A stretch of 64,000 nt of DNA from Brevibacillus choshinensis (GCF_001420695.1 NZ_LJJB01000010.1:1044131-1108130); one strand, 5' to 3'. Positions 1-10,072 are shown, counted from the stretch's first letter. Program-made: numbers and translations. The notes: generated from the sequence alone by a model not told the origin.

Positions 1-1698
1 TCCCTAGGTGCATTTCTCGCTGCCACACTGCAATTTATCCTCCCTTCCGTCACTTTACAGAAAGAGATGCTCATGATTGCCTGGGGTGTACTACTCGCAG
101 GCTCTTCTGCCCTCTGGATCTGGCACTCGTGGCGGCAGCAGCGCTACGGTCAATCGGGTATCCTGCATCGCTCTAATCTGATCGTTCGATTCTTGCAAGG
201 TACCTTCGTTTTGTTGTTGCTCACAGCTTGCTCCGTTACATGGTTGAAACTCGAAAGACAATCAAGTCTACTTCCTGATCAGATGAGTATGACGAATCAT
301 ACAACGATCGATACCGGAAAGATGCAAGCGTCTGCCGTTGATCACGCGCAGCACGCTTCTGCTGCAACTCCGATTCAGACTATCCGCGTGACAGATCTGA
401 GCGGACCACAAACAGGAGTCCCCGATCGCCAGTTTCGCCTCATCGCTCAAAAAGCAAAGATCCATCTTCCCTCTGGTAAAGTCGTAGAGGCCTTGACTTA
501 CAACGGGCAATATCCTGGTCCAGAGCTACGGATAAAACAAGGTGAGCTGATCGAGGTCGTACTGGAAAACAAAGACATCCCCGAGGGCGTCACCATCCAT
601 TGGCATGGCCTGAATGTCCCAAATGCCGAGGACGGAGTAGCAGGAGCGACCCAGGATGCTGTACTGCCTGGCGAAAAGCATCGGTACCGATTTGTCGCGC
701 AGCAATCGGGAACGTACTGGTACCATTCGCACCAGCAATCTGCTGAACAGGTCAAAAAAGGACTACTGGGAGCGTTCGTCATTGAACCTGCAACGCCGAC
801 AGGATCACCTGCTGCCCCCAAGCTCGATCTCTCTCTTGTACACCACAAGCTCGGAGGCGGTGCTGGAATCACGCTAAATGGCATGGACGGCCTTTTGAAA
901 GAAAGGGTCGTACCCGGCACGCAGGTCCGGTTGCGCCTCATCAATGCAGACAGCTTCCCTGCGACACTCCAATTGCAGGGGACTTCTTTTCAAGTCGCAG
1001 CCATCGACGGCAACGAGATCCATGAACCGAATCTGATTGCCAACCAAACGTTATTGCTCGCAGCGGGTGGACGATATGATGTCACCTTCTCTATGCCAAA
1101 GCAGAGTGTCTTCATTTCCCAATCAAAAGCAAGTAATGAACATGGCCTTCTGCTTAGCCCAGATGGTACGGGAGAAGCCCCTGTACTCCATCCGGATCTG
1201 CCGGTATTTGATCCTGCCAGCTACGGCAGCCCTCAGACGTTGCCCTTTGATTTGCTGACCCGGTACGACCGGGATTTTCGCCTTGTCTTCGACGTCCAGC
1301 TCGGTTTTTACAACGGACAGCTAGATGGACTTTGGACGATCAACGGCAAGGTTTTCCCGAATACTCCGATGATGATGGTGAAAGAAGGCGAACTCGTCAA
1401 GATGACCTTCATCAACCGTAGCTACATGGATCACCCGATGCATTTGCACGGTCATCACATGCTGGTGCTCAGCCGGAATGGTATCCCTACAACAGGCAGC
1501 CCGTGGTGGACAGATACCCTCAATGTTGCTCCCGGCGAAACCTACGAGGTAGCATTCCGTGCCGATAACCCCGGGCTATGGATGGATCATTGCCACAACC
1601 TCAACCATGCTGCTTCTGGAATGACGATGCACCTTTTGTACGAGGGTGTGACTTCGCCTTTTCAAGTCGGGCATCAGACCCGCAACCAACCAGAATAA
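1..1698 (+). CDS. Multicopper oxidase, membrane-anchored (5' end outside window)
   Basis: Cupredoxin-type copper oxidase, which oxidises a substrate (metal ion or phenol) with four-electron reduction of O2 to water. The reading frame is open from base 1, so the gene starts upstream. An ATG at 67 exists but lies inside hydrophobic sequence. Counted from that ATG, a second membrane segment lies near residues 42-60, followed by a His/Met-containing linker. All four copper motifs are visible: HWHG at 178-181, WYHSH with H220 and H222, HPMHLHGHH from 456, and HCHNLNHAASGM from 508, which supplies type 1 and trinuclear ligands including the axial Met. The C-terminal motif reads HCHNLNH where HCHILEH is common. 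The extracytoplasmic side is inferred from the membrane N-terminus. The substrate cannot be told from sequence. Confidence 0.93.
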   Translation, partial: SLGAFLAATLQFILPSVTLQKEMLMIAWGVLLAGSSALWIWHSWRQQRYGQSGILHRSNLIVRFLQGTFVLLLLTACSVTWLKLERQSSLLPDQMSMTNHTTIDTGKMQASAVDHAQHASAATPIQTIRVTDLSGPQTGVPDRQFRLIAQKAKIHLPSGKVVEALTYNGQYPGPELRIKQGELIEVVLENKDIPEGVTIHWHGLNVPNAEDGVAGATQDAVLPGEKHRYRFVAQQSGTYWYHSHQQSAEQVKKGLLGAFVIEPATPTGSPAAPKLDLSLVHHKLGGGAGITLNGMDGLLKERVVPGTQVRLRLINADSFPATLQLQGTSFQVAAIDGNEIHEPNLIANQTLLLAAGGRYDVTFSMPKQSVFISQSKASNEHGLLLSPDGTGEAPVLHPDLPVFDPASYGSPQTLPFDLLTRYDRDFRLVFDVQLGFYNGQLDGLWTINGKVFPNTPMMMVKEGELVKMTFINRSYMDHPMHLHGHHMLVLSRNGIPTTGSPWWTDTLNVAPGETYEVAFRADNPGLWMDHCHNLNHAASGMTMHLLYEGVTSPFQVGHQTRNQPE

Positions 1699-1717
1699 AC
1701 CCCTTCGAATAAAGACA

Positions 1718-1755
1718 GAAAAGCAGCCAGTTGCATCTAGCACAGGCTGCTTTTC
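1718..1755. terminator. Bidirectional terminator between convergent genes
   Basis: Inverted repeat with 11-base arms (GAAAAGCAGCC / GGCTGCTTTTC). A-run and T-run flanks serve both strands. It sits between the oxidase stop and the leftward VWA gene stop. Confidence 0.85.
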
Positions 1756-1772
1756 TTCGTTGTGTATGGTTC

Positions 1773-4589
1773 TCACTTGGTCCTTCGTTTTTTCGCTTCC
1801 AGCAAGCGGTTGAATGTTTTATCTGCAGCGGCGGCTTCTTTTGCAGGCTCCTGTTTTCGGGAGGTCGTCGCTTCTTGGACACTTACTGTACGCGATGTTA
1901 TTCCTTTCACATCGACTGCAGAGGATGCACGTTGACGATCTTGCTGCGAGCTTGTGCGCTTCTCCCCTAGTTGTGACAACACCGAATGTCTTTCAGAAGC
2001 AGATGTGGCCTGGGGCTTTCGGCGCCGTAGGCTGGACACCTTCACCCACCAGTGATCCGGAAGCTGCAGTCGACGTGCTGCCACATCAAACGGCCAGAGG
2101 AGGGCCGCCAGCATAAGTAACCATTCGCTGATCGATTGTGTATCCCATTTGTCAGGCAGGCTACCCGCAAATGCTTCTGCTGGCTTTGCAATCAGGGTGC
2201 CACCACCCGTCGTCAGCCAGCCTAGCAATTCTTTCTCGCCATTTCGTGGCATTCCGTACTCTGGCGAATAAGCTACCGTCAAACCTGTCGTCTGACTCGC
2301 GACTACTTGCCCGCTTGCTTTCTCCACAATTTGAATCATATAAGAACCCGGATCGGCTGTCGCAAATTCACCAGCCAGCATCCCTGGCGCGGTCGGTTTC
2401 AGTCGTATGACCTCACGCTGCATCTCCTGATTGAGCACGACAGCTTCCAGCTCCTGTGGCATCGAAGTACCAGCAGGTAGTGATACGGTCACTTGTCCAG
2501 TAGATCCAACCAGGCGCGTCTCCGTTTTCCATGCTCCTTCCGTAACCTGTGGCAATGTCCAGGCAACCACTTCGTTCCAGAGCCGGCTGTTTCCTCCCCA
2601 GCTCACCCAATCTGGTGCCCATTTTCCTTCGATATCACTCGTCCACGCAACAGCCCTCCCCAGACCATACTGCCATCGGGCGAGGATCGGATCTTCGTCT
2701 ATGCTGACCAATGGCATTTCCGCCGTCTGTTTCAGCGTTGTCGCGATATAGGCTCGCAGTGGCGGCAAGGCCTGTCGCAAGGATGACCAGCCACCTGCTC
2801 CGGTACGGGTCGGCTCTTGCGGCTTTTCCACGATAAAGGTACGGCTCGCCAATGCCGTTTCCTTGCTAAAGATTTTGGGGATGGATTCAGCATCGGCGGC
2901 AAAGTAGTATCTGCCTTTGCCTCCATCGGCAATCATCTGCAGCAGCTGGGTATCCGCATCATCCCCGACAGCGACGGTCGACACCGTGATGTTCTCTGCC
3001 GTCATCTGCTGAAGTAGGCCGGCGTAATCGTCATCCAGCCCAGATTGCCCATCTGTCAGCAGGATGACGTGCTTGCGCTTGGTGTTCATGGTCTTTACTC
3101 GTTCATACGCCATCTGAAGTGCAGGAAAAATATCCGTCCCGCCATCCGCATAAATACTGCCGATCTGCTGTTGAATCGTTTCCAGCTTGGTGACGGACTG
3201 TGGAGCTACCACTTCCCAGGGAGTCCCGTCGAAAGCGATGACCCCAATCTGGTCCTGACCGTTCATCATCGTGGTAGCGCGGATGGCCGCTTCCTTGGCC
3301 AGCTCCATTTTGTCTACACCACGCGCGTCGCCAGTCATACTGCCTGACTTGTCGATCACCAGCTGTAGCCCCAGCGAAGGAAGCTCTTCTTTCCCTCTGA
3401 GATCCATATGAACAGGTAAGGCTTCTTCAATCGGAGTCTGAAACCAGCCACCCATACCGAAGCTGTCCGCTCCACCTGTCATGATGAGCCCCATGCCCAA
3501 ATCGCGTACAGCGGTCCGCATGCGCTCCATATCTGCATCATTCATTTGCGTAGCAGATACGTCAGCCAGCACGGCCGTCGCGTATTGCTTGTAGCCTTCC
3601 AATTGTTTTGGCAGCAGCTTCAAGTCCTTTACGTCTACGCGCATATGGCCCGCTTTCAGCGCATTGACCAGATTGCTCGCCGCTCCCGGGTGGCCCTCTA
3701 CTACAAGGACCACAGGCGCTCCTGCTACTTGTGTGTATGCCGTTGCCTGATTGTTGGCCTGCACGGTATCGTTACGAGGCTCGATTTCTACCCGGTAGCG
3801 GTGAAAGCCCTCATGCATGGCCTTTTGCGAGAAGACGAAGCGATTTTTCCCCTTCTCGATGGAAACTGTCTGACTACCGGCTTCCTGGTTCCCCTCATAC
3901 AGACGCAAGGTTGCCTCTGTAGCCAACGTGCTCTCCACATCTACGCTGATCGTATACTCTTCTCCTGCGTACAAGCGCTGTGGCATCTGCACGGCAGATA
4001 AGAGCACTTCCTCACCCTGCGGCTGCTGCAAGGAAACGGCATCTACCGCGATTCCCCGATTCACCGCAAGCTGGGTCTGCCGGGCGGTATCCCCGCTTGT
4101 CGCCACTCCATCCGTCAGCAGGACGACTTTTCCCCGTGCGTGGCTGGGAATCATCGCAGCAGCAAGGCGGATTCCCTCTGCTAGATTCGTCGCGTTGCGG
4201 TTCACCTCTACGCCTAACGGCTGTACTTCATTACGCGTCGTCAACGGTTGGTCCACTGCTGCCTTTTCTCCAACAGCTACAACTGCATATTGGTCCTCTG
4301 GCTTCTTCTCCTCGATCGCTTCTCGCAAAAATGTGGCTATTCGCAGGTCATCTTTCATCGATGCCGAACGATCCACTACAAACACGATGGTCTTTGCCTG
4401 GACGGGCGTCAACCATTGAATTCCTGCTAGCGCCATGACTAGTAGCAGAAAAACGAGTGCACGAAGCGTAGCAATGACCGTTTTTCTGCCGATAGGCATT
4501 TGCTGCTCTTTTCGCCACCAGCGATACATGACATACCCGACAGGGAGGAGGAGCAACAGGAACAGTGGCTGCACAAAATTAATACCCAC
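1773..4589 (-). CDS. Large membrane protein with two von Willebrand A domains
   Basis: Last gene of the leftward operon, 938 residues. I chose GTG 4589 because GGAGGG lies 9 bases upstream; a longer frame would start at a TTG with no site. The start overlaps the stop of the upstream BatA-type gene by 11 nt. Two N-terminal membrane segments (about 8-24 and 38-57) precede a VWA domain with an intact MIDAS (DRSAS, D73). A flavodoxin/amidotransferase-like stretch follows, then a second VWA domain with DKSGS at D413. A late hydrophobic segment comes before a polar tail. VWA domains bind ligands through a metal ion. Proteins of this shape in Bacillota are usually annotated only as VWA or putative glutamine amidotransferase. 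Role inferred: extracytoplasmic partner of the MoxR ATPase in the same operon. Confidence 0.85.
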   Translation of the reverse strand: MGINFVQPLFLLLLLPVGYVMYRWWRKEQQMPIGRKTVIATLRALVFLLLVMALAGIQWLTPVQAKTIVFVVDRSASMKDDLRIATFLREAIEEKKPEDQYAVVAVGEKAAVDQPLTTRNEVQPLGVEVNRNATNLAEGIRLAAAMIPSHARGKVVLLTDGVATSGDTARQTQLAVNRGIAVDAVSLQQPQGEEVLLSAVQMPQRLYAGEEYTISVDVESTLATEATLRLYEGNQEAGSQTVSIEKGKNRFVFSQKAMHEGFHRYRVEIEPRNDTVQANNQATAYTQVAGAPVVLVVEGHPGAASNLVNALKAGHMRVDVKDLKLLPKQLEGYKQYATAVLADVSATQMNDADMERMRTAVRDLGMGLIMTGGADSFGMGGWFQTPIEEALPVHMDLRGKEELPSLGLQLVIDKSGSMTGDARGVDKMELAKEAAIRATTMMNGQDQIGVIAFDGTPWEVVAPQSVTKLETIQQQIGSIYADGGTDIFPALQMAYERVKTMNTKRKHVILLTDGQSGLDDDYAGLLQQMTAENITVSTVAVGDDADTQLLQMIADGGKGRYYFAADAESIPKIFSKETALASRTFIVEKPQEPTRTGAGGWSSLRQALPPLRAYIATTLKQTAEMPLVSIDEDPILARWQYGLGRAVAWTSDIEGKWAPDWVSWGGNSRLWNEVVAWTLPQVTEGAWKTETRLVGSTGQVTVSLPAGTSMPQELEAVVLNQEMQREVIRLKPTAPGMLAGEFATADPGSYMIQIVEKASGQVVASQTTGLTVAYSPEYGMPRNGEKELLGWLTTGGGTLIAKPAEAFAGSLPDKWDTQSISEWLLMLAALLWPFDVAARRLQLPDHWWVKVSSLRRRKPQATSASERHSVLSQLGEKRTSSQQDRQRASSAVDVKGITSRTVSVQEATTSRKQEPAKEAAAADKTFNRLLEAKKRRTK

Positions 4590-6438
4590 GCTGATACACC
4601 CTCCATTCCACAAACATGGCGAGCAAAGCGAGTGCCGCCAGCCATGTCATCAGCTCCCGGCTACCAGCAGCATTTGCTGTCTGCTGATTCCCTTCGCCCT
4701 GCTGCGCCTCCCCATTTGTCCCCAGCCGAATCGTCTTTGGAGTTATATCGGACTCAGTTTCCTTCATCTGCACGGCAAAATACCTGCTCTTCTGACCCGA
4801 ATCCAGTGTCTCATCTACTCGGTACAGTCCTGTACGATCAGGTACCGTCAGCATCCAGCTCGTCCCTGTTGCCTGGATGGACTGCTGCTGCCCATCAGGA
4901 TTCGTCAGCATCCGCTTGGTCGCGCCGGGAGACAATGGAACGGAAAGCACCTCTCCAGGATAGGCAGGGCCGATCGGAGCTGCTTGTGTAGGCGCGAGCC
5001 ATGTAATCACATTTTGCATGAAGATGGGAAAGGCTGGACGCAATGGCAAATCGGAATCGTGCAGGTCAAACACGACGATTACCACGCGTCTTCCATTGAT
5101 AGTCCCCGCTTGGACGAGATCTGTAGATCCTGCTTGGACCAACGTTTTCATCCCCGGCATATCTCCTAAGACTGCTGACTTCGCTACATGCACATCCCGC
5201 CAGTCCACATAACGGAGCAAGGAATCGTCTGTGGTTAAGGCTTTCGGTTGCTCATCCAACTCTCGTTTTCCTTCGTACGGGAGCCAGTCCACGGCACGTT
5301 CTGGCGCGATCAGCAGCACATTTCCATCGGGCAGGCGATCTGGAACAACGCCATCAAACACCCATACATCCCGCGCTTCTCCTTTTTTCTCAGGCAGTTG
5401 CTGCATGTTCTCCACTTCCATGCTGCCAACCGTCTGCAGGGCTTGGTGCAGAAAACGATTGCCTGTGGGCGAAACGAGCGCTGCTTTACCCACCCCTGTC
5501 GTAAATGGAACGCTCCACGCCTCGTTGTCACTGGAAAGTCCATCCTGCTGTGACTCGATAACGGCCTGATAGACTGGAGCGGCCGTCAATTGATCCCACG
5601 TAATCGTACGGGATGCACCCGGATCCACTGAAAAGGAATCCGTATCGAGAAGCTTCTCATCCTGGTCGTAGATCGTCACATTCCCTTTTGCCACTCGGCT
5701 GCCATGATTGTCGATGCGAACGAGTCCGTTGACACCATTTGTCCCGGTCTGTGTCACAAACGCGCCAATCGCTGTATTTTCTCGCGTCATTCCCATTTGC
5801 ATGAAGCGAAAGTGGTCGGGATACGCAGCGGCATTGAGCTCGACGGTGCGGTCAGCTGCTCCATCACCCATCCAGATGACGCCACTGCCCGTCTCGTTCG
5901 CCGCGATCGCACCCGCCAAGGAAAGGGCTGCCCCCGTATCTGCACTTCCGTACGAAGGGGAAAGATGTTTGATAGCTTCCAAGAGCTGTTGCTGATCCGA
6001 GCTTTTGGAAAGCAAGACCTTCGGCTCCCTTCCAGCTTCGATCAAGGTGATGGTCTGTCCGTTGCCCAGCTTCTCAACCAATCCAGACGCTGCGGTCATG
6101 GCTTTCTCCAGTCTCGTCTGCTCCCCTTCTCGTGTCTGCATACTGCCTGCATTTTCGATGACTAGTACGGTATGATCCGTCGTAACGCCGTCCGTGGAAA
6201 CAGCCGGTCTAAGCAAGGCTAGCACCAGCAATACGGCTGCCAGTACCTGCAAAAACAAGAGCAGATTGCGCCGCAGCTTTTCCCACGGTCTTACCGCTTC
6301 CCAGTTTTGCAGCGTGCGTTGCCACAACAATGTGCTGGGAACGACTCGATCCTCGACCTTTCGCTTGAGTAGATAGAGGACGATGATCGCCGGGATGATG
6401 AGTGCGAACCACATGTTGCCAAGTGCCATCCACTGCAT
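4579..6438 (-). CDS. BatA-type membrane protein with degenerate VWA domain
   Basis: 619 residues. The N-terminus has the BatA/aerotolerance arrangement: hydrophobic residues about 8-25, the phrase RVVPSTLLW, then a second membrane helix near 58-80. A VWA-like domain follows, but its metal site reads ENAGSM instead of DxSxS, so metal-dependent ligand binding is probably lost. A final membrane helix ends at RVYQRGY. Start ATG has GGAGAGG 7 bases upstream. It lies 17 nt after the DUF58 gene and overlaps the next VWA gene by 11 nt, so the pair is probably translationally coupled. Likely a structural partner of the active VWA protein (inference). Confidence 0.85.
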   Translation of the reverse strand: MQWMALGNMWFALIIPAIIVLYLLKRKVEDRVVPSTLLWQRTLQNWEAVRPWEKLRRNLLLFLQVLAAVLLVLALLRPAVSTDGVTTDHTVLVIENAGSMQTREGEQTRLEKAMTAASGLVEKLGNGQTITLIEAGREPKVLLSKSSDQQQLLEAIKHLSPSYGSADTGAALSLAGAIAANETGSGVIWMGDGAADRTVELNAAAYPDHFRFMQMGMTRENTAIGAFVTQTGTNGVNGLVRIDNHGSRVAKGNVTIYDQDEKLLDTDSFSVDPGASRTITWDQLTAAPVYQAVIESQQDGLSSDNEAWSVPFTTGVGKAALVSPTGNRFLHQALQTVGSMEVENMQQLPEKKGEARDVWVFDGVVPDRLPDGNVLLIAPERAVDWLPYEGKRELDEQPKALTTDDSLLRYVDWRDVHVAKSAVLGDMPGMKTLVQAGSTDLVQAGTINGRRVVIVVFDLHDSDLPLRPAFPIFMQNVITWLAPTQAAPIGPAYPGEVLSVPLSPGATKRMLTNPDGQQQSIQATGTSWMLTVPDRTGLYRVDETLDSGQKSRYFAVQMKETESDITPKTIRLGTNGEAQQGEGNQQTANAAGSRELMTWLAALALLAMFVEWRVYQRGY

Positions 6439-6455
6439 GGTGTATCCTCTCCTCT

Positions 6456-7337
6456 CTAGCGAATGATGCCGGCTTGGCGAAATACTTGAAAGACAATCGA
6501 TTCAACGGACTGCTCGGCCTCGATCCCCAGAAAGGAGATTCCCCTCCCGTAAGCAAAGGAGGTCAGCTCCTGCTGATATTGCCGTACACTTTTGCGATAC
6601 TCCTCCAGCAGTTGCCCGGTCAATGAGACTTCTTTGGCCTGCTGCGTCTCCGAGTCGATGAGACGCAGCTCCCCTTGATAAGTGGGATCGAGCTCTTCTC
6701 GCGCTAGCACCTGCACCATAATGACGTCTTGTCTGGCTGCTTGCAAAAAGGCGATACCTTTGTCGTAGCCGCTCTCAAACAAAAAGTCAGACAAGACGAT
6801 GGAAATACCTGCCTTGCCACTGACAGCACCCGGTGATCGCAGCGCCTGATTCAGATCGCCTACCTCACCCGGCGAAAGTCCTGCCAAATACCCCAATAGT
6901 CGGGGAGCTTGGCTCTTCCCTTGCAGTCCCCGTACCGACGACACCATCTGCCGATCAAAGGCGTACACCGAAACGTGATCCAAATGACAAAGGGAAAGGT
7001 AACCGAACGCTGCTGCCAATTGGACAGCGCGCTCCATTTTCCCCGAATGTCCATGACTCATCGAGCGACTACAGTCGATGTACAGATTCACATGCAACTG
7101 CGTCTCGTCTAAATACTTTTTCAGAAAGAGCTTGCCCGAGCGTGCATAGGCGTTCCAGTCCAGCTGCCGCAAATCGTCCCCTGGCACGTACGAGCGATAA
7201 TCGGCAAACTCCATCGAGCTACCCAGCTGCTTGGCTCGCCGCAGCCCTGCCTGACTCCCGCTCGCGGCCCGCTTGCTAGCCATCTGCAAGCGTTCCAGCC
7301 TCGCGAGCCAGCTCGGGTCCAACAAGTGACCACTCAT
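6456..7337 (-). CDS. DUF58 family protein
   Basis: 293 residues, typical for the family. The DUF58 signature is clear: FADYRSYVPGDDLRQLDW followed by NAYARSGKLFLKKYLDE. After it comes a VWA-like fold with DCSRSMSHG, which keeps the Ser-x-Ser part of a MIDAS. No membrane segment is seen, so it is probably cytoplasmic. DUF58 genes almost always follow a moxR gene; here the start overlaps the moxR stop by 4 nt (ATGA). It is inferred to link the AAA+ ATPase to the membrane VWA proteins. Biochemical function is not established for this subgroup. Confidence 0.9.
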   Translation of the reverse strand: MSGHLLDPSWLARLERLQMASKRAASGSQAGLRRAKQLGSSMEFADYRSYVPGDDLRQLDWNAYARSGKLFLKKYLDETQLHVNLYIDCSRSMSHGHSGKMERAVQLAAAFGYLSLCHLDHVSVYAFDRQMVSSVRGLQGKSQAPRLLGYLAGLSPGEVGDLNQALRSPGAVSGKAGISIVLSDFLFESGYDKGIAFLQAARQDVIMVQVLAREELDPTYQGELRLIDSETQQAKEVSLTGQLLEEYRKSVRQYQQELTSFAYGRGISFLGIEAEQSVESIVFQVFRQAGIIR

Positions 7338-8317
7338 GCCTGCTGCATCCCCATTCCATCCAAAATATCGCGGACGATTTGATCGGGACGGATGCCGTTT
7401 GCCTCTCCTTCGAAATTGAGAAAAACCCGATGGCGAAGCGCTGGCAAAGCGACAGCTGCAACATCCTCATACGCCAAATTGTAGCGACCAGACAGCAGAG
7501 CGCGCACTTTTGCCAGCGAGATCATGGCCTGAACACCCCGAGGGCCTGCCCCGTTGCGCACATATTGATTGACGGAGGCCACTGAATGTTCCCCCGGATG
7601 GGTGGCGAGCAGCAGCTTGACCGCATAGTCCAGCACTGGATCTGCGACCAGGACCTCCCGTGCTGCCTGTTGGATTTCCGCGATCTGATCCGCTGCCGCC
7701 ACCTTCTCGACACGGGCTGAGTGCCCTGTGGTCGTCTGACGCACGATGGCCTTTAGCTCTTCTTCAGTCGGATACGGAACATCAATTTTAAGCAAGAAGC
7801 GGTCCATTTGCGCCTCTGGCAACGGATATGTGCCTTCCTGCTCCAAGGGATTTTGTGTAGCTAGGACGAAGAACGGGTCTGGCAGCGAACGGGTCACGCC
7901 ACCAGCCGAAACAGTGCGCTCCTGCATGGCTTCTAGCAATGCACTCTGTGTCTTCGGCGTCGCCCGGTTGATCTCGTCAGCCAAGACCACATGGGCAAAA
8001 ATCGGTCCCGGTTGAAAGCTAAACGCTTGCTGCCCCTTTTCGTCTACACGTAGGATGTTCGTCCCCGTGATATCTGTCGGCATCAGGTCAGGTGTAAACT
8101 GGATGCGTTGAAAGGACAGCTCGAATGCTTGAGACAAGGTCCGTACCAACAGCGTTTTCCCCAGACCGGGCACACCTTCCAGGAGCGCATGTCCCCCGGC
8201 AAAGACTGCCCAGAGCAGCTGCTCTACGACGTCTTTTTGCCCTACCAGTACTTTTCCGATTTCCTGTCTGACGAGTTCTACCCGATGCAGACATTCTTCC
8301 AACGTTTGTTGTGCCAT
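7334..8317 (-). CDS. MoxR family AAA+ ATPase
   Basis: 327 residues, full length. Walker A is GVPGLGKT (48-55), and Walker B/sensor is VLADEINRATPKTQSALLEAMQE. The conserved QNPLEQEGTYPLPEAQMDRF segment and an arginine-finger region follow. MoxR ATPases act as chaperones that remodel or activate partners carrying VWA domains. The partners here are the next three genes (DUF58, BatA-type, VWA). Start ATG is preceded by GGGGGAG at 6 bases. The downstream gene overlaps by 4 nt. Confidence 0.95.
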   Translation of the reverse strand: MAQQTLEECLHRVELVRQEIGKVLVGQKDVVEQLLWAVFAGGHALLEGVPGLGKTLLVRTLSQAFELSFQRIQFTPDLMPTDITGTNILRVDEKGQQAFSFQPGPIFAHVVLADEINRATPKTQSALLEAMQERTVSAGGVTRSLPDPFFVLATQNPLEQEGTYPLPEAQMDRFLLKIDVPYPTEEELKAIVRQTTTGHSARVEKVAAADQIAEIQQAAREVLVADPVLDYAVKLLLATHPGEHSVASVNQYVRNGAGPRGVQAMISLAKVRALLSGRYNLAYEDVAAVALPALRHRVFLNFEGEANGIRPDQIVRDILDGMGMQQA

Positions 8318-8350
8318 CGCTCGCTCCCCCTTTTCTCGTAACTCTCTTCT

Positions 8351-10069
8351 TTATGGTTCAATATTGCTGAAATACTGTTTGACGACTTCCTGATAGTCAC
8401 CGGGAATGTTCCCTTTTTCCATACTTTCGCGGGCAAATTGTTCATATTGCCCGTAGACTTCCTCGTAAGGCAGCGTACCGCCTGTAGACACCTGTGTATT
8501 TCCACTCTGTCTCGATTCAGATGGACCTGCCCCGAGCGGCCCACCTACGGTATCTGTAGGACCGTTTTCTCCGCCAATTCTCGCTGACGGGACGGTGACG
8601 AGCTCGTGTGACCCTGTCCCCAGACCGGCACCACTCCCTTTTCCGCTGCCAGAACCTGAGCCACTGCCTGAACCGGAGCCTGAGCCATTTCCTGATCCTG
8701 ATCCTGATCCGGAGCCATTGCCTTGCCCCGATCCACCATTGCCGTTTCCTGGCTGATTAGCCGTACCCGAGCCGGGATTTCCGTTCGCAGTTGTTCCCGT
8801 GCCATTCCCGCCAGGTGTCCCAGCAGGATTACCCGACGCCGGTACTGCCTGACCCATTCCTGCTGTGCCTGTGGCTGTGCCCGTTGCCCCTGCACTGGCA
8901 CTTCCCGCACTTGCCAGCGTCATCTGGGACTGCTGCAAAGAAGCGGCTGCACTGGCTGCTGCCAGCATGGCTTGACCGGACTGCTGGGCACCTGCCAACG
9001 CTTGCATGAGACTAGCATCCAACGCCGTCATCGCTTGTGGCACCTGGCCTTGTGCCAGCTGCTGTGCCGCTTGCGCCATTTGGCTGGCGATTTGCTCCAG
9101 TTCTTTTGACGAAGCGTTCTGCGCTTCCTTGCGCAGCTGTTCGGCGGCTTTTTCCAGCTCTTTTGCAATAGCGTCCCGCTCGCTTTGGGACATCTTCTCG
9201 AGCTGTTTGGCAGCCTCGCGCAGCGCTGCCTCCAGCTCCTTTTGCTGCCCTGATTTCATCGCATCAGCCAATGCTCGTGTGGCTTGTTGACTCCCGAGGT
9301 TTTTCTGGAGCTGCTGAAGGGCCGCTTGTTTTTTCTGCTCGATTTCTTTCCACTTATACAGTTGCTTTTCCGCTGCGCGCAAAGCATTGAGACGTTCTGC
9401 CGGATCCTTCGCATTGGCCAGCGCCTTTTTCGCCTGCTCCAGCATTTGTTCTAGCTGTTTTTTCTGGGCATCACTCATTGCCGCATTCGTTTTTGCTTCT
9501 TCCTTGGCCGTTTCGAGCTCTTTGGCCACTTCAGCAAGAGCCTTCTTTTCCTCTGCCATCTGCGCGAGGCGTAGGTCTTGAGGATTTGGCCAGAGCATGA
9601 GCATGACGACCAGTGCGAGCAATCCGCCTGTTGCAACCAATTGCTTTTGTGCGTCCTTCCACACATGGACGCTTTCTACGGCTTGTGGCAGGGTGCGACG
9701 CAGGTGCCGCAGCGCATCCTCTCGCTGCATCCCGGCAATCATCGAGTTGTTGCCCCGATTCTCCCAAGCCGTGACCACACGTTGTGCCAAGCCATTTGCA
9801 TCTGCTACCCGTGCACTGTCCAACGGGGTAGGTTTTTTGCCGAGAACACTCAGAGCCCCAGCGAGAGCAGCCATCAGGATCATCACCATGGCGATCCACG
9901 AGTAGTACGGAATCGGCCAAAAACGGGCGACGAGGAGAAGCAGCACGCTTCCCCCCACTCCCCCCAAGCTGTACGCAGACAGTTGCTGCACCCAGGTACG
10001 CCACCCCAGCTTTTTGCGGATCGGCTCCAACAGCATTTGCAGCTCGTCGTTTGATTTTGGGGTAAACAT
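8351..10069 (-). CDS. Membrane protein with long coiled coil and Gly/Ser-rich linker
   Basis: 572 residues, family not recognised. Two hydrophobic helices near residues 32-75 and a third near 145-160 anchor it. Then comes a long Lys/Glu/Ala/Gln-rich coiled coil (about 170-370). A Gly/Thr/Asn and then strictly Gly-Ser repeated linker occupies roughly 400-475, and the C-terminus is polar (EEVYGQYEQFARESMEKG). The layout resembles DUF4175-like proteins found beside MoxR/VWA operons, but I do not claim that family. The coiled coil suggests self-assembly or a tether. It ends 33 nt before moxR and starts 3 nt after the ABC permease stop, so it belongs to the operon. Confidence 0.8.
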   Translation of the reverse strand: MFTPKSNDELQMLLEPIRKKLGWRTWVQQLSAYSLGGVGGSVLLLLVARFWPIPYYSWIAMVMILMAALAGALSVLGKKPTPLDSARVADANGLAQRVVTAWENRGNNSMIAGMQREDALRHLRRTLPQAVESVHVWKDAQKQLVATGGLLALVVMLMLWPNPQDLRLAQMAEEKKALAEVAKELETAKEEAKTNAAMSDAQKKQLEQMLEQAKKALANAKDPAERLNALRAAEKQLYKWKEIEQKKQAALQQLQKNLGSQQATRALADAMKSGQQKELEAALREAAKQLEKMSQSERDAIAKELEKAAEQLRKEAQNASSKELEQIASQMAQAAQQLAQGQVPQAMTALDASLMQALAGAQQSGQAMLAAASAAASLQQSQMTLASAGSASAGATGTATGTAGMGQAVPASGNPAGTPGGNGTGTTANGNPGSGTANQPGNGNGGSGQGNGSGSGSGSGNGSGSGSGSGSGSGSGKGSGAGLGTGSHELVTVPSARIGGENGPTDTVGGPLGAGPSESRQSGNTQVSTGGTLPYEEVYGQYEQFARESMEKGNIPGDYQEVVKQYFSNIEP

Positions 10070-10072
10070 GGC

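Noticed and set aside
4435-5169. 244-codon plus-strand frame across the BatA-type/VWA genes
   Set aside because: Antisense shadow of two well supported genes; composition is not protein-like.
8640-8720. Short tandem DNA repeat that could be taken for a repeat array
   Set aside because: It is the Gly-Ser-coding linker of the coiled-coil membrane protein gene, in frame and without spacers.
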